Shown here in pieces: positions 41,388 to 50,261 of a stretch of 64,000 nt of DNA. Position 1 is the stretch's first letter. Each line of letters starts with the position of its first letter. A model generated the notes under the pieces. That model saw nothing but the letters and a program-made list of their open reading frames with translations. It was not told the origin of the DNA and made no database searches. The position numbers and the translations under genes were made by a program. The stretch covers positions 1-64,000 of the forward strand of contig CAVQQQ010000004.1 of NCBI GenBank assembly GCA_963715025.1, written 5' to 3'. Source of the DNA: DASSJT01 sp963715025. Lineage in GTDB: Bacteria > Actinomycetota > Actinomycetes > Actinomycetales > Dermatophilaceae.

Positions 41388-42383
41388 ATGACGCAGACCG
41401 TTGGCGGCTCCACCCGCCATCCGAAGCGGGAGGGCGCGGCGTTGCGCACGGCGCCCACCCTGTCTGCGCTCATCGGCGAGCGCGGTGGCCGGCACAGTCG
41501 GCTGGCCACCCTCGGGTCCATGGTCCAGGCGCCGGCGCGCGCCCTGGCCAGCCCTGGCGGGGTGGTCGGCACGCTCGTCGAGGCCGCCTGGCTCACCACG
41601 CACGGTGCGCTGTATCCACTGGGGCTCTTCGGCGCGCGGGAGCGCCACTCGCACCACGGTTTCCGGGTGGAGCACTTGCGCCCCACCCAACGCGGCATGG
41701 TGATCTCCGATGTCGAGGCTGCCGGCACACCGATCCTGCTGCTGCACGGCATGATCGACAACCGCTCGGTCTTCACGCTGCTGCGCCGGGGGCTGAGGCG
41801 ACGCGGCTTCGGTCGGGTCACCACGATGAACTACTCGCCCCTCACGGGCGACGTCCGGGTGGCTGCGGCCGCACTCTCTGAGGAGGTCGAGGCGCTGGTC
41901 GCCGAGACCGGCTACGAGCGGATCCACATCATCGGCCACAGCATGGGTGGGCTGATCGCTCGGTATTACGTCACCAGGCTGGGTGGCGACGAGCGGGTGC
42001 ATACCCTGGTCACCCTCGGCACCCCGCACCAGGGCACCTACCTCGCGTACGGCTGGCCCTCACGCCTCTGCCGCCAGCTGCGGCCCGGAAGTGCTCTCAT
42101 GCGAGAACTGGAGCAGCCGGTGCCGCCGTGCCGGACCCGCTTCGTGGCCTACTGGTCCGATCTGGACCAGGTCATCATCCCGCAGAGCAACGCTGCGCTC
42201 GCCCATCCCGACCTCAACGCCCGCAACGTCGTACTGCACGGGGTCGGACACACCTCGTTGCCGATCATCGGCAGCGTCGTCCACGGCATCTCCACGACTC
42301 TCGCCCACCTCGGCAGCGACGGAACGACCCTCGCCGAGGGTGTCACGGAACTGCGTGATTTCTCGATGTCGAGAAGTCGCTAG
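41388..42383 (+). CDS. Alpha/beta-hydrolase, triacylglycerol lipase-like
   Basis: A 331-residue hydrolase. It has the oxyanion loop LLLHGMIDNRSVF (about 118-130), the nucleophile elbow IIGHSMGGLIARYYV (Ser about 188), TLGTPHQGTYLAYG, an Asp in YWSDLDQVIIP (about 255) and the catalytic His in LHGVGHTSLP (about 285). Such proteins hydrolyse lipids or esters. There is no obvious signal peptide; the first 60 residues may associate with membrane (SPGGVVGTLVEAAWLTTHGALYPLGLFG). TACCTT nine bases before the ATG may be its -10 box. Confidence 0.9.
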   Translation: MTQTVGGSTRHPKREGAALRTAPTLSALIGERGGRHSRLATLGSMVQAPARALASPGGVVGTLVEAAWLTTHGALYPLGLFGARERHSHHGFRVEHLRPTQRGMVISDVEAAGTPILLLHGMIDNRSVFTLLRRGLRRRGFGRVTTMNYSPLTGDVRVAAAALSEEVEALVAETGYERIHIIGHSMGGLIARYYVTRLGGDERVHTLVTLGTPHQGTYLAYGWPSRLCRQLRPGSALMRELEQPVPPCRTRFVAYWSDLDQVIIPQSNAALAHPDLNARNVVLHGVGHTSLPIIGSVVHGISTTLAHLGSDGTTLAEGVTELRDFSMSRSR

Positions 42384-42449
42384 AGTGCTCTCCAGCCCCG
42401 CCGCGGCTCGACCCGGAGCCGGCCGCACGCCCTTCGTCCACAAGGAGCA

Positions 42450-42479
42450 TTGCCCATAACGAAAGAGTCACGGTAGTCT
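42450..42479 (+). promoter_or_regulatory. Promoter of the M23 peptidase gene (TTGCCC-n18-TAGTCT)
   Basis: A -35-like TTGCCC (42450-42455) and -10 TAGTCT (42474-42479) are separated by 18 bases. The GTG at 42490 begins ten bases further on, so the message is leaderless or nearly so. This is the best two-box promoter I can see in the window. Confidence 0.5.
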
Positions 42480-42489
42480 CCCCGAACTC

Positions 42490-43308
42490 GTGTCCCCTGC
42501 ACGTGAGGTCTCTCCCCCTGTGAGCACCGATCAATACAGCGGTCGCCATCGTGCCGGCCGCCGGCGTGGACTACGCATTCCGCGCACCCTGAGCGCCGAT
42601 TTCGTGATGCCGACGGCCGCTGCGGCCGCTCTCGTGGTGAGCGCAACCGGCGCGGCCGTGGCGAACACCTCCCCCTTGGGTCTCCAGATGCTCAAGGGCG
42701 GCCCAGGCCCCGCGGCCCTCGAGCATCTGTCAGCGTTCGACGCCGCGCAGGCGCAGGCTCGCCTCCAGGAGAGCCAGCAGCACCGCGCCCTCGCGACGGC
42801 CGGCGTCTTCGACCGCATGGCCGAACAGGAGCGCGCCGCCCGCGACGCGGAGCGCGCGGCCCTGGCGAAGCAGCAAGCCGACGCCGCAGCGAAGGCTGCC
42901 GCCCTGGCCAAACTCCACCGGTGGATTCTTCCGATCAGCGGCCACGCGACCGTGACGAGTGAATACGGCTGGCGCTGGGGCAAACTGCACGCGGGCATCG
43001 ACTTCGGCGTCCCGCTCGGAACCCCCCTTCACCCCATGTCCCAGGGCGAGGTCATCTTCGCCGGCTGGGAGAGCGGCTACGGCTACAAGGTCGAGATTCG
43101 GTACTGGGACGGCACGGTCTCCTGGTATGGCCACATGAGCCAGATCACGTCGACGGTCGGACAGGAGGTCCGCCCGGGCGATGTCGTGGGCTACTCCGGC
43201 AATACCGGCCACTCCACCGGGCCACACCTCCACCTCGAGATACATCCCGAGGGCGGCGACGCGGTCGACCCCATTCCCTGGCTTGCCGTCCACGGCCTCA
43301 CTGTCTGA
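42490..43308 (+). CDS. M23-family peptidase (LytM/RpfB-like cell-wall endopeptidase)
   Basis: A 272-residue secreted or membrane-tethered protein. A basic N-terminus and hydrophobic segment (PTAAAAALVVSATGAAVA, about 38-55) precede an Ala/Gln-rich helical, probably coiled-coil, stretch (about 80-140) and a C-terminal LytM domain. Zn ligands are in GWRWGKLHAGIDFGVP (H-x(3)-D) and TGPHLHLEI (HxH). It should cut peptidoglycan cross-bridges or activate amidases during growth. A second GTG at 42523 is possible. It ends 33 bases before the convergent pcrA stop. Confidence 0.92.
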   Translation: MSPAREVSPPVSTDQYSGRHRAGRRRGLRIPRTLSADFVMPTAAAAALVVSATGAAVANTSPLGLQMLKGGPGPAALEHLSAFDAAQAQARLQESQQHRALATAGVFDRMAEQERAARDAERAALAKQQADAAAKAAALAKLHRWILPISGHATVTSEYGWRWGKLHAGIDFGVPLGTPLHPMSQGEVIFAGWESGYGYKVEIRYWDGTVSWYGHMSQITSTVGQEVRPGDVVGYSGNTGHSTGPHLHLEIHPEGGDAVDPIPWLAVHGLTV

Positions 43309-43340
43309 CGGCTATAACGCCGCCAGAACCTCATGCCCGC

Positions 43341-45800
43341 CTAGAGCTTCTCGAGCGGGGCATACCGCAGCAGCAGGCGCTTCACCCCGGTCTCCTCGCC
43401 GAAGTCGACATGGGCCAAGGCCCGCTCGCCCTCGCCCTCGACCCGAATGACGGTGCCGAGCCCGAACGAGTCGTGCGTGACCCGGTCGCCACTGGCCAGG
43501 GCGATGACCGGACGGTTTCCCGGTGAGCGCACCCCGGGACGGGCCGCCAGCCGGGCCACAGCGGGAGTGGTCGCCTTGCGCCCGGCGGTCAGCACCGACT
43601 CGGCCCGGTTCCACTCGATCAGGTCGCCCGGGATCTCATCGAGGAACCGGGAGGGCGGGTTGTACTGGGGCGCACCCCAGGCCGAGCGAACCGCGGCGCG
43701 CGAGAGGTGCAACCGCTCCCGGGCGCGCGTGATGCCGACATACGCGAGGCGCCGCTCCTCCTCGAGCTCGTTGGTGTCGCCCAGTGCCCGCAAGTGGGGG
43801 AAGGTCCCGTCCTCCATCCCGGTGAGGAAGACCACGGGGAACTCCAGGCCCTTGGCTGTATGGAGGGTCATCAGGGTCACGACGCCCTGTTGGGCCGCCT
43901 CGTCGTTGTCGGGGATCTCGTCGGCATCCGCCACCAGGGACACCTGCTCGAGGAAGTCCTCCAGGGAGATGACCTCCCCGGTCTCGGCCCGCGTCTCGTC
44001 GAACTCCTGTGCCACGGCCACCAGCTCGGCGAGGTTCTCGATGCGAGTCTCGTCCTGCGGGTCGTGGCTCGCACGGAGCTCGGCGAGGTAGCCAGACTTG
44101 TCGAGCACGGCCTCCAGCAGGTCGCCGACCCCACTGCCCTCGCGCTCGTGAACCTCACGGAGCTGCTCCAGGATCCCGGTGAACGCCTTGATCGCCGCCA
44201 CCGACCGCGTGGCGATGCCGGGTGCGTCCTCGGGGCGCCCCAGCGCGGCGATGAACGGGATCCGCTCGCGCTCGGACAGGGCGGCGATGCAGGCCTCGGC
44301 CCGGTCGCCGATGCCACGCTTGGGCACGTTGAGGATGCGGCGCAGGTTGACGGTGTCGGCAGGATTCGAGATGACCCGGAGGTAGGCGAGGGCGTCCTTG
44401 ACCTCGCGGCGCTCGTAGAACCGCGTGCCGCCGACGACCTTGTAGGGGATGCCGACCCGGACGAACACCTCCTCGAGGGCGCGCGACTGCGCGTTGGTGC
44501 GGTAGAAGACCGCGACGTCCTTGGGCTGCACCCCGTATTTGTCGCCGAGCTCGTCGATCTGGCGCGCCACGAAGGATGCCTCGTCGTGCTCCGAATCGCC
44601 CACGTAGCCGACGATCCGCGTGCCCTCGCCCAGGGCAGTCCAGAGGTTCTTCTTGCGTCGGTCGGGGTTCTTGGCGATCACCGAGTTGGCGGCCCGCAGG
44701 ATGTTCTGGGTGGACCGGTAGTTCTGCTCCAGCAGGATCGTCCGCGCGTCGGGGTAGTCCTGCTCGAACTCCACGATGTTGCGGATCGACGCACCGCGGA
44801 ATGCGTAGATCGACTGGTCTGCGTCACCCACGACGACTAGCTCGGCCGGGGGCACCGTCGGGCCCTCGGCAGGCTGCCCGCCACCCGGCATACCCGCCTC
44901 TGACCTGCCGACCAGCTCGCGGACCAGCACGTACTGGGCGTAGTTGGTGTCCTGGTACTCGTCGACGAGCACGTGCCGGAACCGGCGGCGATAGTGCTCG
45001 GCGACGTCAGGAAAGGCCTGGAGGATGTTTACCGTGGTCATGATCAGGTCGTCGAAGTCGAGCGCGTTGGCCTGCCGGAGGCGACGCTGGTATGCCGTGT
45101 AGGCCTGGGCCAGCATGCGCTCCTGGTGGGTGCTGGCCTCGCCGACCCGCGACGCGAAGGTCTCCTCGTCGACGAGCTCGTTCTTGAGGTTGCTGACCTG
45201 GTGGCTGAACGAGCGCGCCGGGTAGCGCTTGGGATCGAGGTCGAGGTCGCGCATGACCAGGGCCATGAGCCGCTGGCTGTCGGCCGCGTCGTAGATGGAG
45301 AACGTGGACTTCATGCCCACCTTGGCCGCCTCGCGGCGCAGGATGCGGACGCACGCCGAGTGGAAGGTCATGACCCACATGGCCTTGGCCCTCGGCCCCA
45401 CCAGCGCGACGACCCGCTCGCGCATCTCAGCGGCCGCCTTGTTGGTGAACGTGATGGCGAGGACCTGGCCGGGCTGAACGCCCCGGGCCGCGAGGAGATA
45501 GGCGATGCGGTGGGTCAGGACGCGGGTCTTGCCCGAGCCGGCGCCGGCCACGATGAGCAGCGGGCTGCCCTCGTGGAGCACGGCCTTCCGCTGCTGCGGG
45601 TTGAGGCCCTCGAGAAGTTCCTCCGGACTGCGGGAGGGAGTATGCCGGTCGGTTGCCCCCTCGGGGAACCACGAGCCGTCCGCCCCTCGGCCCTCGGCTG
45701 CCCATGCGGGGACGCCGGACTCGTCCACCGGGGTCTCGCGCGCAGCCTGGCGCGACGGGCGGTCGCCGGGCAGGGGAAGGTTGTCGAAGAGCGTGCTCAT
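43341..45800 (-). CDS. pcrA: ATP-dependent DNA helicase PcrA/UvrD
   Basis: An 819-residue superfamily 1A 3'-5' helicase for mismatch and excision repair and replication restart. An N-terminal extension of about 60 residues precedes the Q-motif (LNPQQRKAV), Walker A (GAGSGKTRVLTHR), DEYQDTN (motif II), VVGDADQSIYAFRGA (III), LEQNYRS (IV), VTLMTLHTAKGLEFPVVFLTGMEDG (V) and EEERRLAYVGITRARERL (VI), with a C-terminal Tudor-like RNAP-binding tail (HDSFGLGTVI … VDFGEETGVKRLLL). It is complete and standard, with TAGGCT nine bases upstream of the ATG. Confidence 0.97.
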   Translation of the reverse strand: MSTLFDNLPLPGDRPSRQAARETPVDESGVPAWAAEGRGADGSWFPEGATDRHTPSRSPEELLEGLNPQQRKAVLHEGSPLLIVAGAGSGKTRVLTHRIAYLLAARGVQPGQVLAITFTNKAAAEMRERVVALVGPRAKAMWVMTFHSACVRILRREAAKVGMKSTFSIYDAADSQRLMALVMRDLDLDPKRYPARSFSHQVSNLKNELVDEETFASRVGEASTHQERMLAQAYTAYQRRLRQANALDFDDLIMTTVNILQAFPDVAEHYRRRFRHVLVDEYQDTNYAQYVLVRELVGRSEAGMPGGGQPAEGPTVPPAELVVVGDADQSIYAFRGASIRNIVEFEQDYPDARTILLEQNYRSTQNILRAANSVIAKNPDRRKKNLWTALGEGTRIVGYVGDSEHDEASFVARQIDELGDKYGVQPKDVAVFYRTNAQSRALEEVFVRVGIPYKVVGGTRFYERREVKDALAYLRVISNPADTVNLRRILNVPKRGIGDRAEACIAALSERERIPFIAALGRPEDAPGIATRSVAAIKAFTGILEQLREVHEREGSGVGDLLEAVLDKSGYLAELRASHDPQDETRIENLAELVAVAQEFDETRAETGEVISLEDFLEQVSLVADADEIPDNDEAAQQGVVTLMTLHTAKGLEFPVVFLTGMEDGTFPHLRALGDTNELEEERRLAYVGITRARERLHLSRAAVRSAWGAPQYNPPSRFLDEIPGDLIEWNRAESVLTAGRKATTPAVARLAARPGVRSPGNRPVIALASGDRVTHDSFGLGTVIRVEGEGERALAHVDFGEETGVKRLLLRYAPLEKL

Positions 45801-45863
45801 GCTCCCCCAAGCCTACGTGGCGCCCCCGACGCGTTGAGCCATCCTGGACACCGGGTCGCTGTG

Positions 45864-45869
45864 TAGGGT
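45864..45869 (+). promoter_or_regulatory. Leaderless-type -10 box (TAGGGT) of the short GNAT gene
   Basis: TAGGGT lies exactly 7 nt before the ATG at 45877, in the gap to the divergent pcrA gene. A working promoter argues that the deleted acetyltransferase is still expressed. Confidence 0.5.
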
Positions 45870-45876
45870 CCGGCCC

Positions 45877-46317
45877 ATGACCAGGCTTGTCGACCCCCAC
45901 ATCCGCTACCACCGCTCCTACCTCGTGGCCTCGGACGAGTTCGCCATGTCGGGCGACAGTCGCGACGGCGACGGCGTGGGGCGGGAGGATGCGGACGACT
46001 CCTACGCCGGGTTCGAGTTCACCCGCAAGGGCCTGGAGGTGGACCGGGGCGGGCACATCGGCTACAGCGTCCGGCCGTCGGCGCGCCGCCAGGGACACGC
46101 GACCGCGGCCCTGCGCCAGTCCCTAGGAGTGGCTCGCGACGCGATCGGCCTCGACCGAGTGCTCGTGACGTGCCGGGACGACAACGCGGCGTCACGGGCG
46201 GTCATCGAGGCCTGTGGGGGGGTCTACGAGGACGCCAGAGACCACACGCGGCGCTACTGGATCACGACGAGGTCACCAGCCGGCTTACCTCTGCGGCGCA
46301 GCCCCACGAGAGGGTGA
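45877..46317 (+). CDS. GNAT acetyltransferase-like protein with internal in-frame deletion
   Basis: A 146-residue protein related to the intact GNAT at 52.7 kb. Shared blocks are PHIRYHRSYLVASDEF, FEFTRKGLE, GGHIGYSVRPSARRQGHATAALRQ (acetyl-CoA loop, RxxGxA), VLVTCRDDNAASRAVIEACGGVYED and RRYWI. Between FTRKGLE and GGHIGY it lacks the roughly 55 residues present in the paralogue (the substrate-facing strands with WMxRGNEYLGTINLRHSL). The deletion keeps the frame, so it may still fold in part, but the core sheet is incomplete. It converges on and overlaps the DAAO gene by 56 bases. Confidence 0.8.
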   Translation: MTRLVDPHIRYHRSYLVASDEFAMSGDSRDGDGVGREDADDSYAGFEFTRKGLEVDRGGHIGYSVRPSARRQGHATAALRQSLGVARDAIGLDRVLVTCRDDNAASRAVIEACGGVYEDARDHTRRYWITTRSPAGLPLRRSPTRG

Positions 46318-47212
46318 CGCCCGCACCCCCGTGGCCGTAGCAGGTGATCGCGTCGCGGCCGTCGACCTCGCCGCGCGCGAGCCGGACCTCGGGCGCCCCG
46401 GGGCGCAGCCCGACCGCGCGCGACAGCACTGCGGCGTTCATCAGCGCCGGAACCGCAGCGCGGACCCGGGCGAGGATCTCGGCCTCGGTACCAGGATCCG
46501 GGTGCGTGCTCCACTCCCCGTCGACGTCGGTGCCGCCGCAGACCACCACGTCACCATGCGGCATGACGTAGGTGAGCTGCGCCGGGTTGTCGCCGTCGAC
46601 CATCCAGTGGGTGAGCGGCGCGTCGGGCGGGTTGGCGAGGCGGACGACCTGGCCGCGGGACGGCACCACCTCGCCGTCACCGGTGAGGGAGCCGGATCGC
46701 AGACCCGCCGCAATGACGACCAGGTCGGCAGCGGGCGCCTCGGAGACCCGCTCCACCCGTTCGAAGCGGAAGGCGACACCGGCCTCGCGGCAGCGGTCCA
46801 CCAGCCAGGGCAGGTAGTCGGGCATCGTGACCAGGGGCAGCTCCAGCAGGGTGCCCCGGTGGGCGCCGACCGGGAGCTCGTCCTGCTGTGCGGGTCGCGA
46901 GACACGAAGGTCGGCGGCCCAGCCGAGGTCGGGCTGGCCGACGCGGTGGACCATGACCCCGGTCTCGAGCCGGACACCCGAGCCCCGCATCCCCGCGAGC
47001 TCGGTGAACCGTCCGAGCCCCGTGGCACTCCAGGCCAGCACGCGGTCGCGCGGGCTGACCCGGTAGGGGAACCACAGCGCCCCGGCGACCGCCGAAGTGG
47101 TCTGCTCCGGAGAGGTGTCGGTAACGACCCGCACGGTGTGCCCGTCCAGCGCGAGCTCGAGAGCGCAGGTCAGCCCGATGACACCGGAACCGATCACGGC
47201 AATGATGGCCAT
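46262..47212 (-). CDS. D-amino-acid oxidase (FAD-dependent)
   Basis: A 316-residue flavoenzyme. It has the dinucleotide fold IAVIGSGVIGLTCALELA (residues 4-21), SAVAGALWFPYRV, the DLVVIAAGLRSG block, PSRGQVVRLANP and the C-terminal signature VGLRPGAPEVRLARG … CYGHGGAGVTLSWGCAAEV, which is the DAAO/D-aspartate-oxidase fingerprint. It oxidises D-amino acids to 2-oxo acids with ammonia and hydrogen peroxide. It is a single-gene unit; the 3' end overlaps the end of the GNAT gene. Confidence 0.93.
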   Translation of the reverse strand: MAIIAVIGSGVIGLTCALELALDGHTVRVVTDTSPEQTTSAVAGALWFPYRVSPRDRVLAWSATGLGRFTELAGMRGSGVRLETGVMVHRVGQPDLGWAADLRVSRPAQQDELPVGAHRGTLLELPLVTMPDYLPWLVDRCREAGVAFRFERVERVSEAPAADLVVIAAGLRSGSLTGDGEVVPSRGQVVRLANPPDAPLTHWMVDGDNPAQLTYVMPHGDVVVCGGTDVDGEWSTHPDPGTEAEILARVRAAVPALMNAAVLSRAVGLRPGAPEVRLARGEVDGRDAITCYGHGGAGVTLSWGCAAEVSRLVTSS

Positions 47213-47308
47213 GCGGCGAATCCTGCCGCGTGGGCCCGGGGTGCGTGAGCGGCCGAACGGTCGGATTTCGCCTGCGGGGAGCGGCGCCGCTGCCCTGACC
47301 CGGCCCTT

Positions 47309-48796
47309 CTAGCAGGACACCATCGCGCTGTGCTGCCGGACCCGGTGGAATCCCAGCCTCGCGTGGTGCGGTCGCACCGAGCAGTCGCTGATCGTCAGGG
47401 CGGCCAGGACCGCGCCGACGACCAGGGCGAAGGCGCACAGCCAGACCGATGCGCGATAGGAGTCGAGGAACATGGCGGGGTCCTCGTAGGCCTGGCCGGT
47501 CAGCCCGGTGAGGGCTGGCAGTGTGGCCACCGCGAAGAGGCCAGCCGCACGGGCCACCGCGTTGTTGACGCCGGAGGCGATCCCGGCGTTCTCGTCGGGC
47601 GCGGCAGCGAGGACCGCCGCCGTGAGCGGGGCAACCATGATCGCCAGACCGAGGCCGAACACGGTCATGGCGGGCAGGACGTCGGTCAGGTAGTGCGTGT
47701 GCGTCGACAGCTGCAGGGTCATGAGCACGCCAACCGTGCAGACGAGCGGCCCGACAGTCATCTGGAGGCGTGGCCCGATCCGCTGGGCCAGCTTGCCGCT
47801 CCGCTCGGAGAACACCAGGACCAGCGCCGTAATGGGCAGGAGCGCCGAGCCCGCGACGACCGGCGAGAACCCGGCCACGGTCTGGAGGCCGATCACGAGC
47901 AGGAAGAGGAATCCATGCAGGGCGGCATAGACCGCGAACGTCACGAGGTTGGCGCCGCTGAACTGCCGCGAAGAGAACAAGCCCAGGGGGAGCATCGGAT
48001 GACGGGCTGCCCGCTCCCAGGCCACGAAGCCCACCAGCGCCGCCAGTCCGCCGATCGCCCCGACGATCACCGCCGGAGAGCCGACGCCGGCCAGCGGCGC
48101 GCTGATCGCGGCATACGTGATGCCGCCCAAGCCCAGGAACCCAAGTGCGGCGCCCATCACGTCCAGGCCACCGGGTGCCGTCGCGTTGCGCGTCTCGGGC
48201 ACATGTCGGACCACGATGGCGATGACAACAACGGCCAGGGGCGGGTTGATGAGGAATACCCAGCGCCACGACCCCAGCTCGAGCAGCCACCCGCCGATGA
48301 ACGGTGCGATGGCAATGGCCACCCCGCTGAAGCCGGCCCAGGCTCCCACGGTGCGGGATCGATCGTCCTTGATGAAGCTGGCCTGGATGATCGCCAGGCT
48401 GGCCGGAGTCAGCAGGGCACCGCCCACACCCTGGAGCGCCCGCGCCGCGATGAGCAGGCCCGTCGTGGGTGCGAGGGCACACAGGAGCGACGCGGCGGCG
48501 AACCACACGATGCCGACCGTGAAGATGCGCCGCCGCCCATAGCGGTCCCCATAGGCGCCGCCGAGCAGGATCAGGGACGCCAGGGTGAGTGTGTATGCCG
48601 TGACGATCCACTGCAGCGACTCAAACCCGGCGTCCAGGTCGGCACCGATCGCCGGGAGAGCGATGTTGACGGCGGTCGCGTCGAGACCGGCCAGGCCCGA
48701 GCCGAGAACGCAGGCCAGAAGAACCCAGCGCCCCCGGCTCGAGGAGAGCCGGAGGCCCGCCTGCTCAGGTGCGGTGGCGACCACGCCATCCATCAT
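47309..48796 (-). CDS. MFS transporter, DHA2 (14-TM drug:H+ antiporter) family
   Basis: A 495-residue permease with 14 predicted membrane helices. Family markers are LDATAVNIALPAIGADL in helix 1 (motif D1), LILLGGAYGDRYGRRRIFTVG (motif A, loop 2-3), ARALQGVGGALLTPASLAII (motif B) and a PFIGGWLLELGSWRWVFLINPPLAVV motif C/D region. Similar to EmrB/QacA drug exporters. Two adjacent ATGs (48796 and 48793) are equally possible. It is divergent from another MFS gene; no local TetR/MarR regulator is present. Confidence 0.93.
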   Translation of the reverse strand: MMDGVVATAPEQAGLRLSSSRGRWVLLACVLGSGLAGLDATAVNIALPAIGADLDAGFESLQWIVTAYTLTLASLILLGGAYGDRYGRRRIFTVGIVWFAAASLLCALAPTTGLLIAARALQGVGGALLTPASLAIIQASFIKDDRSRTVGAWAGFSGVAIAIAPFIGGWLLELGSWRWVFLINPPLAVVVIAIVVRHVPETRNATAPGGLDVMGAALGFLGLGGITYAAISAPLAGVGSPAVIVGAIGGLAALVGFVAWERAARHPMLPLGLFSSRQFSGANLVTFAVYAALHGFLFLLVIGLQTVAGFSPVVAGSALLPITALVLVFSERSGKLAQRIGPRLQMTVGPLVCTVGVLMTLQLSTHTHYLTDVLPAMTVFGLGLAIMVAPLTAAVLAAAPDENAGIASGVNNAVARAAGLFAVATLPALTGLTGQAYEDPAMFLDSYRASVWLCAFALVVGAVLAALTISDCSVRPHHARLGFHRVRQHSAMVSC

Positions 48797-48926
48797 GGCC
48801 CGGTGAGCCGACAGCTGGGTGGCACCGCGACGTGTCTGGAACCGGCTAATTCGATTGCACGGGTCCGTACCGTTAACAGAGGCACGACATGGATCTGGGC
48901 GATGTCCGCGAAGGGGGGACCACACG

Positions 48927-50228
48927 GTGCACGACTACCGACAGGCGCTCCACATGCTGCGCGACGCCCCCTTTGCGCTGCTGCTCTCCGCGCGGACCCT
49001 CGCCATGCTCGCCATCGCCTTCTCGCCGGTCGCCCTGGCCTTCGGCATCCTCGACCTACCGGGCGCCACGCCCAAGACGCTCTCGATCGTCCTCGCCTCC
49101 GAGGCGATCGTGCTGGTGATGTTCACCCTGGTGGGCGGTGTCGTGGCCGACCGCCTTCCGCGGCCGCGCGTGCTGATGACGGCCGAGACGGTCAATGCCG
49201 CGGCGCACGCGGCGATGGCCGCCATGCTTGTGACCGGCACGGCGCCCACCTGGGCACTTGCGGGCGCGGCCGCCGTGTCCGGCGCCGGCTCGGCGATGGT
49301 CTGGCCGGCGCTGACCGGGATCATCCCCGACGTCGTGCCGCGCGAGCACCTCCAGCAGGGCAACGCCCTGGTCTCGCTCGGTGGCAACATCGCCCGGGTG
49401 GGAGGCCTTGTCGCCGGCGGGGCCGTCGTCGTGGCGATCGGGGGCGGCTGGGCGCTGGCCACCGCCGCGGCGATGTTCGCCACCGCTGGCGTCCTCACCG
49501 GCCTCCTGGCGCGGCGCATGTCGCGCGGGGCACTCGGTGCGACGGGATCCACCGAGAGGGCCACGGTCTCGGTGTTCGCGGACCTCAGGGGCGGCTGGCA
49601 TGAGTTCCGGTCCCGCCAGTGGCTGTGGGTGGTAGTGCTGCAGTTCTCGTTCATGGTTCTGGTCTGGCAGGCGGCCCACGGCGTCCTCGGACCGGTGGTC
49701 GCGAAGCAGGAGCTCGGGGGGGCACGTGCGTGGACTGCAGTGCTCACCGGCGAGGCCCTCGGGCTGGTGCTGGGCGTGCTCCTCGCCATGCGCATCCGAC
49801 CGCGGCGACCGATCCTGGTCGGCACGATCCTCACCTTCGGCGCGGCGCCGCCGTACGTGCTCCTGGGCATCGGCGCGCCTCTGTGGTCTGTTGTCGCGGC
49901 GGCCTTCGTGATGGGCGTGTGCTTCGACATGTTCGGGATCCTGTGGCAGACCACGCTCCAGCGCAGTGTCCCGGCCGAGGCCCTGTCACGAGTGAGCTCC
50001 TACGATGCGCTCGGCTCCCTCATGCTGGGCCCGATCGGTCTGATCCTGGCCGGGCCGGCGGCGATGTGGTTCGGCGCCCACCCGGCGCTGGTCGCCTGCG
50101 GCATCGTGATGACCCTGACCACTCTTGCCGCGCTCTGCGCCCCCGGGGTGCGCCAGCTGACCGCCCCGCCGCTCGCGCCCGCCCCCATGGTCGCGCCGTC
50201 CCAGCCGGATCCCGCCATTCTCGGGTGA
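48927..50228 (+). CDS. MFS transporter (12-TM, enterobactin-exporter-like MFS_3)
   Basis: A 433-residue permease with about 12 hydrophobic segments: LLLSARTLAMLAIAFSPVALAFGIL, motif-A-like GGVVADRLPRPRVLMTAE, PALTGIIPDVVPREHLQQGNAL (typical of the MFS_3/TcyP-like group), and FGILWQTTLQRSVPAEALSRVSSYD in the second half. It probably exports a small molecule. The GTG start follows AAGGGGGG. A longer start would add 36 residues without membrane character. The uracil-DNA glycosylase gene follows after 33 bases but has its own promoter. Confidence 0.9.
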   Translation: MHDYRQALHMLRDAPFALLLSARTLAMLAIAFSPVALAFGILDLPGATPKTLSIVLASEAIVLVMFTLVGGVVADRLPRPRVLMTAETVNAAAHAAMAAMLVTGTAPTWALAGAAAVSGAGSAMVWPALTGIIPDVVPREHLQQGNALVSLGGNIARVGGLVAGGAVVVAIGGGWALATAAAMFATAGVLTGLLARRMSRGALGATGSTERATVSVFADLRGGWHEFRSRQWLWVVVLQFSFMVLVWQAAHGVLGPVVAKQELGGARAWTAVLTGEALGLVLGVLLAMRIRPRRPILVGTILTFGAAPPYVLLGIGAPLWSVVAAAFVMGVCFDMFGILWQTTLQRSVPAEALSRVSSYDALGSLMLGPIGLILAGPAAMWFGAHPALVACGIVMTLTTLAALCAPGVRQLTAPPLAPAPMVAPSQPDPAILG

Positions 50229-50248
50229 TCCGAGAACGGGCCGGCTTG

Positions 50249-50254
50249 TAGCCT
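50249..50254 (+). promoter_or_regulatory. Leaderless-type -10 box (TAGCCT) of the UDG gene
   Basis: TAGCCT lies exactly 7 nt before the GTG at 50262, with no Shine-Dalgarno between. Confidence 0.5.
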
Positions 50255-50261
50255 CGGGCTC

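Noticed and set aside
42384..42489. Riboswitch upstream of the M23 peptidase gene
   Set aside because: The gap is short and the promoter lies about ten bases before the start, leaving no room for a leader RNA.
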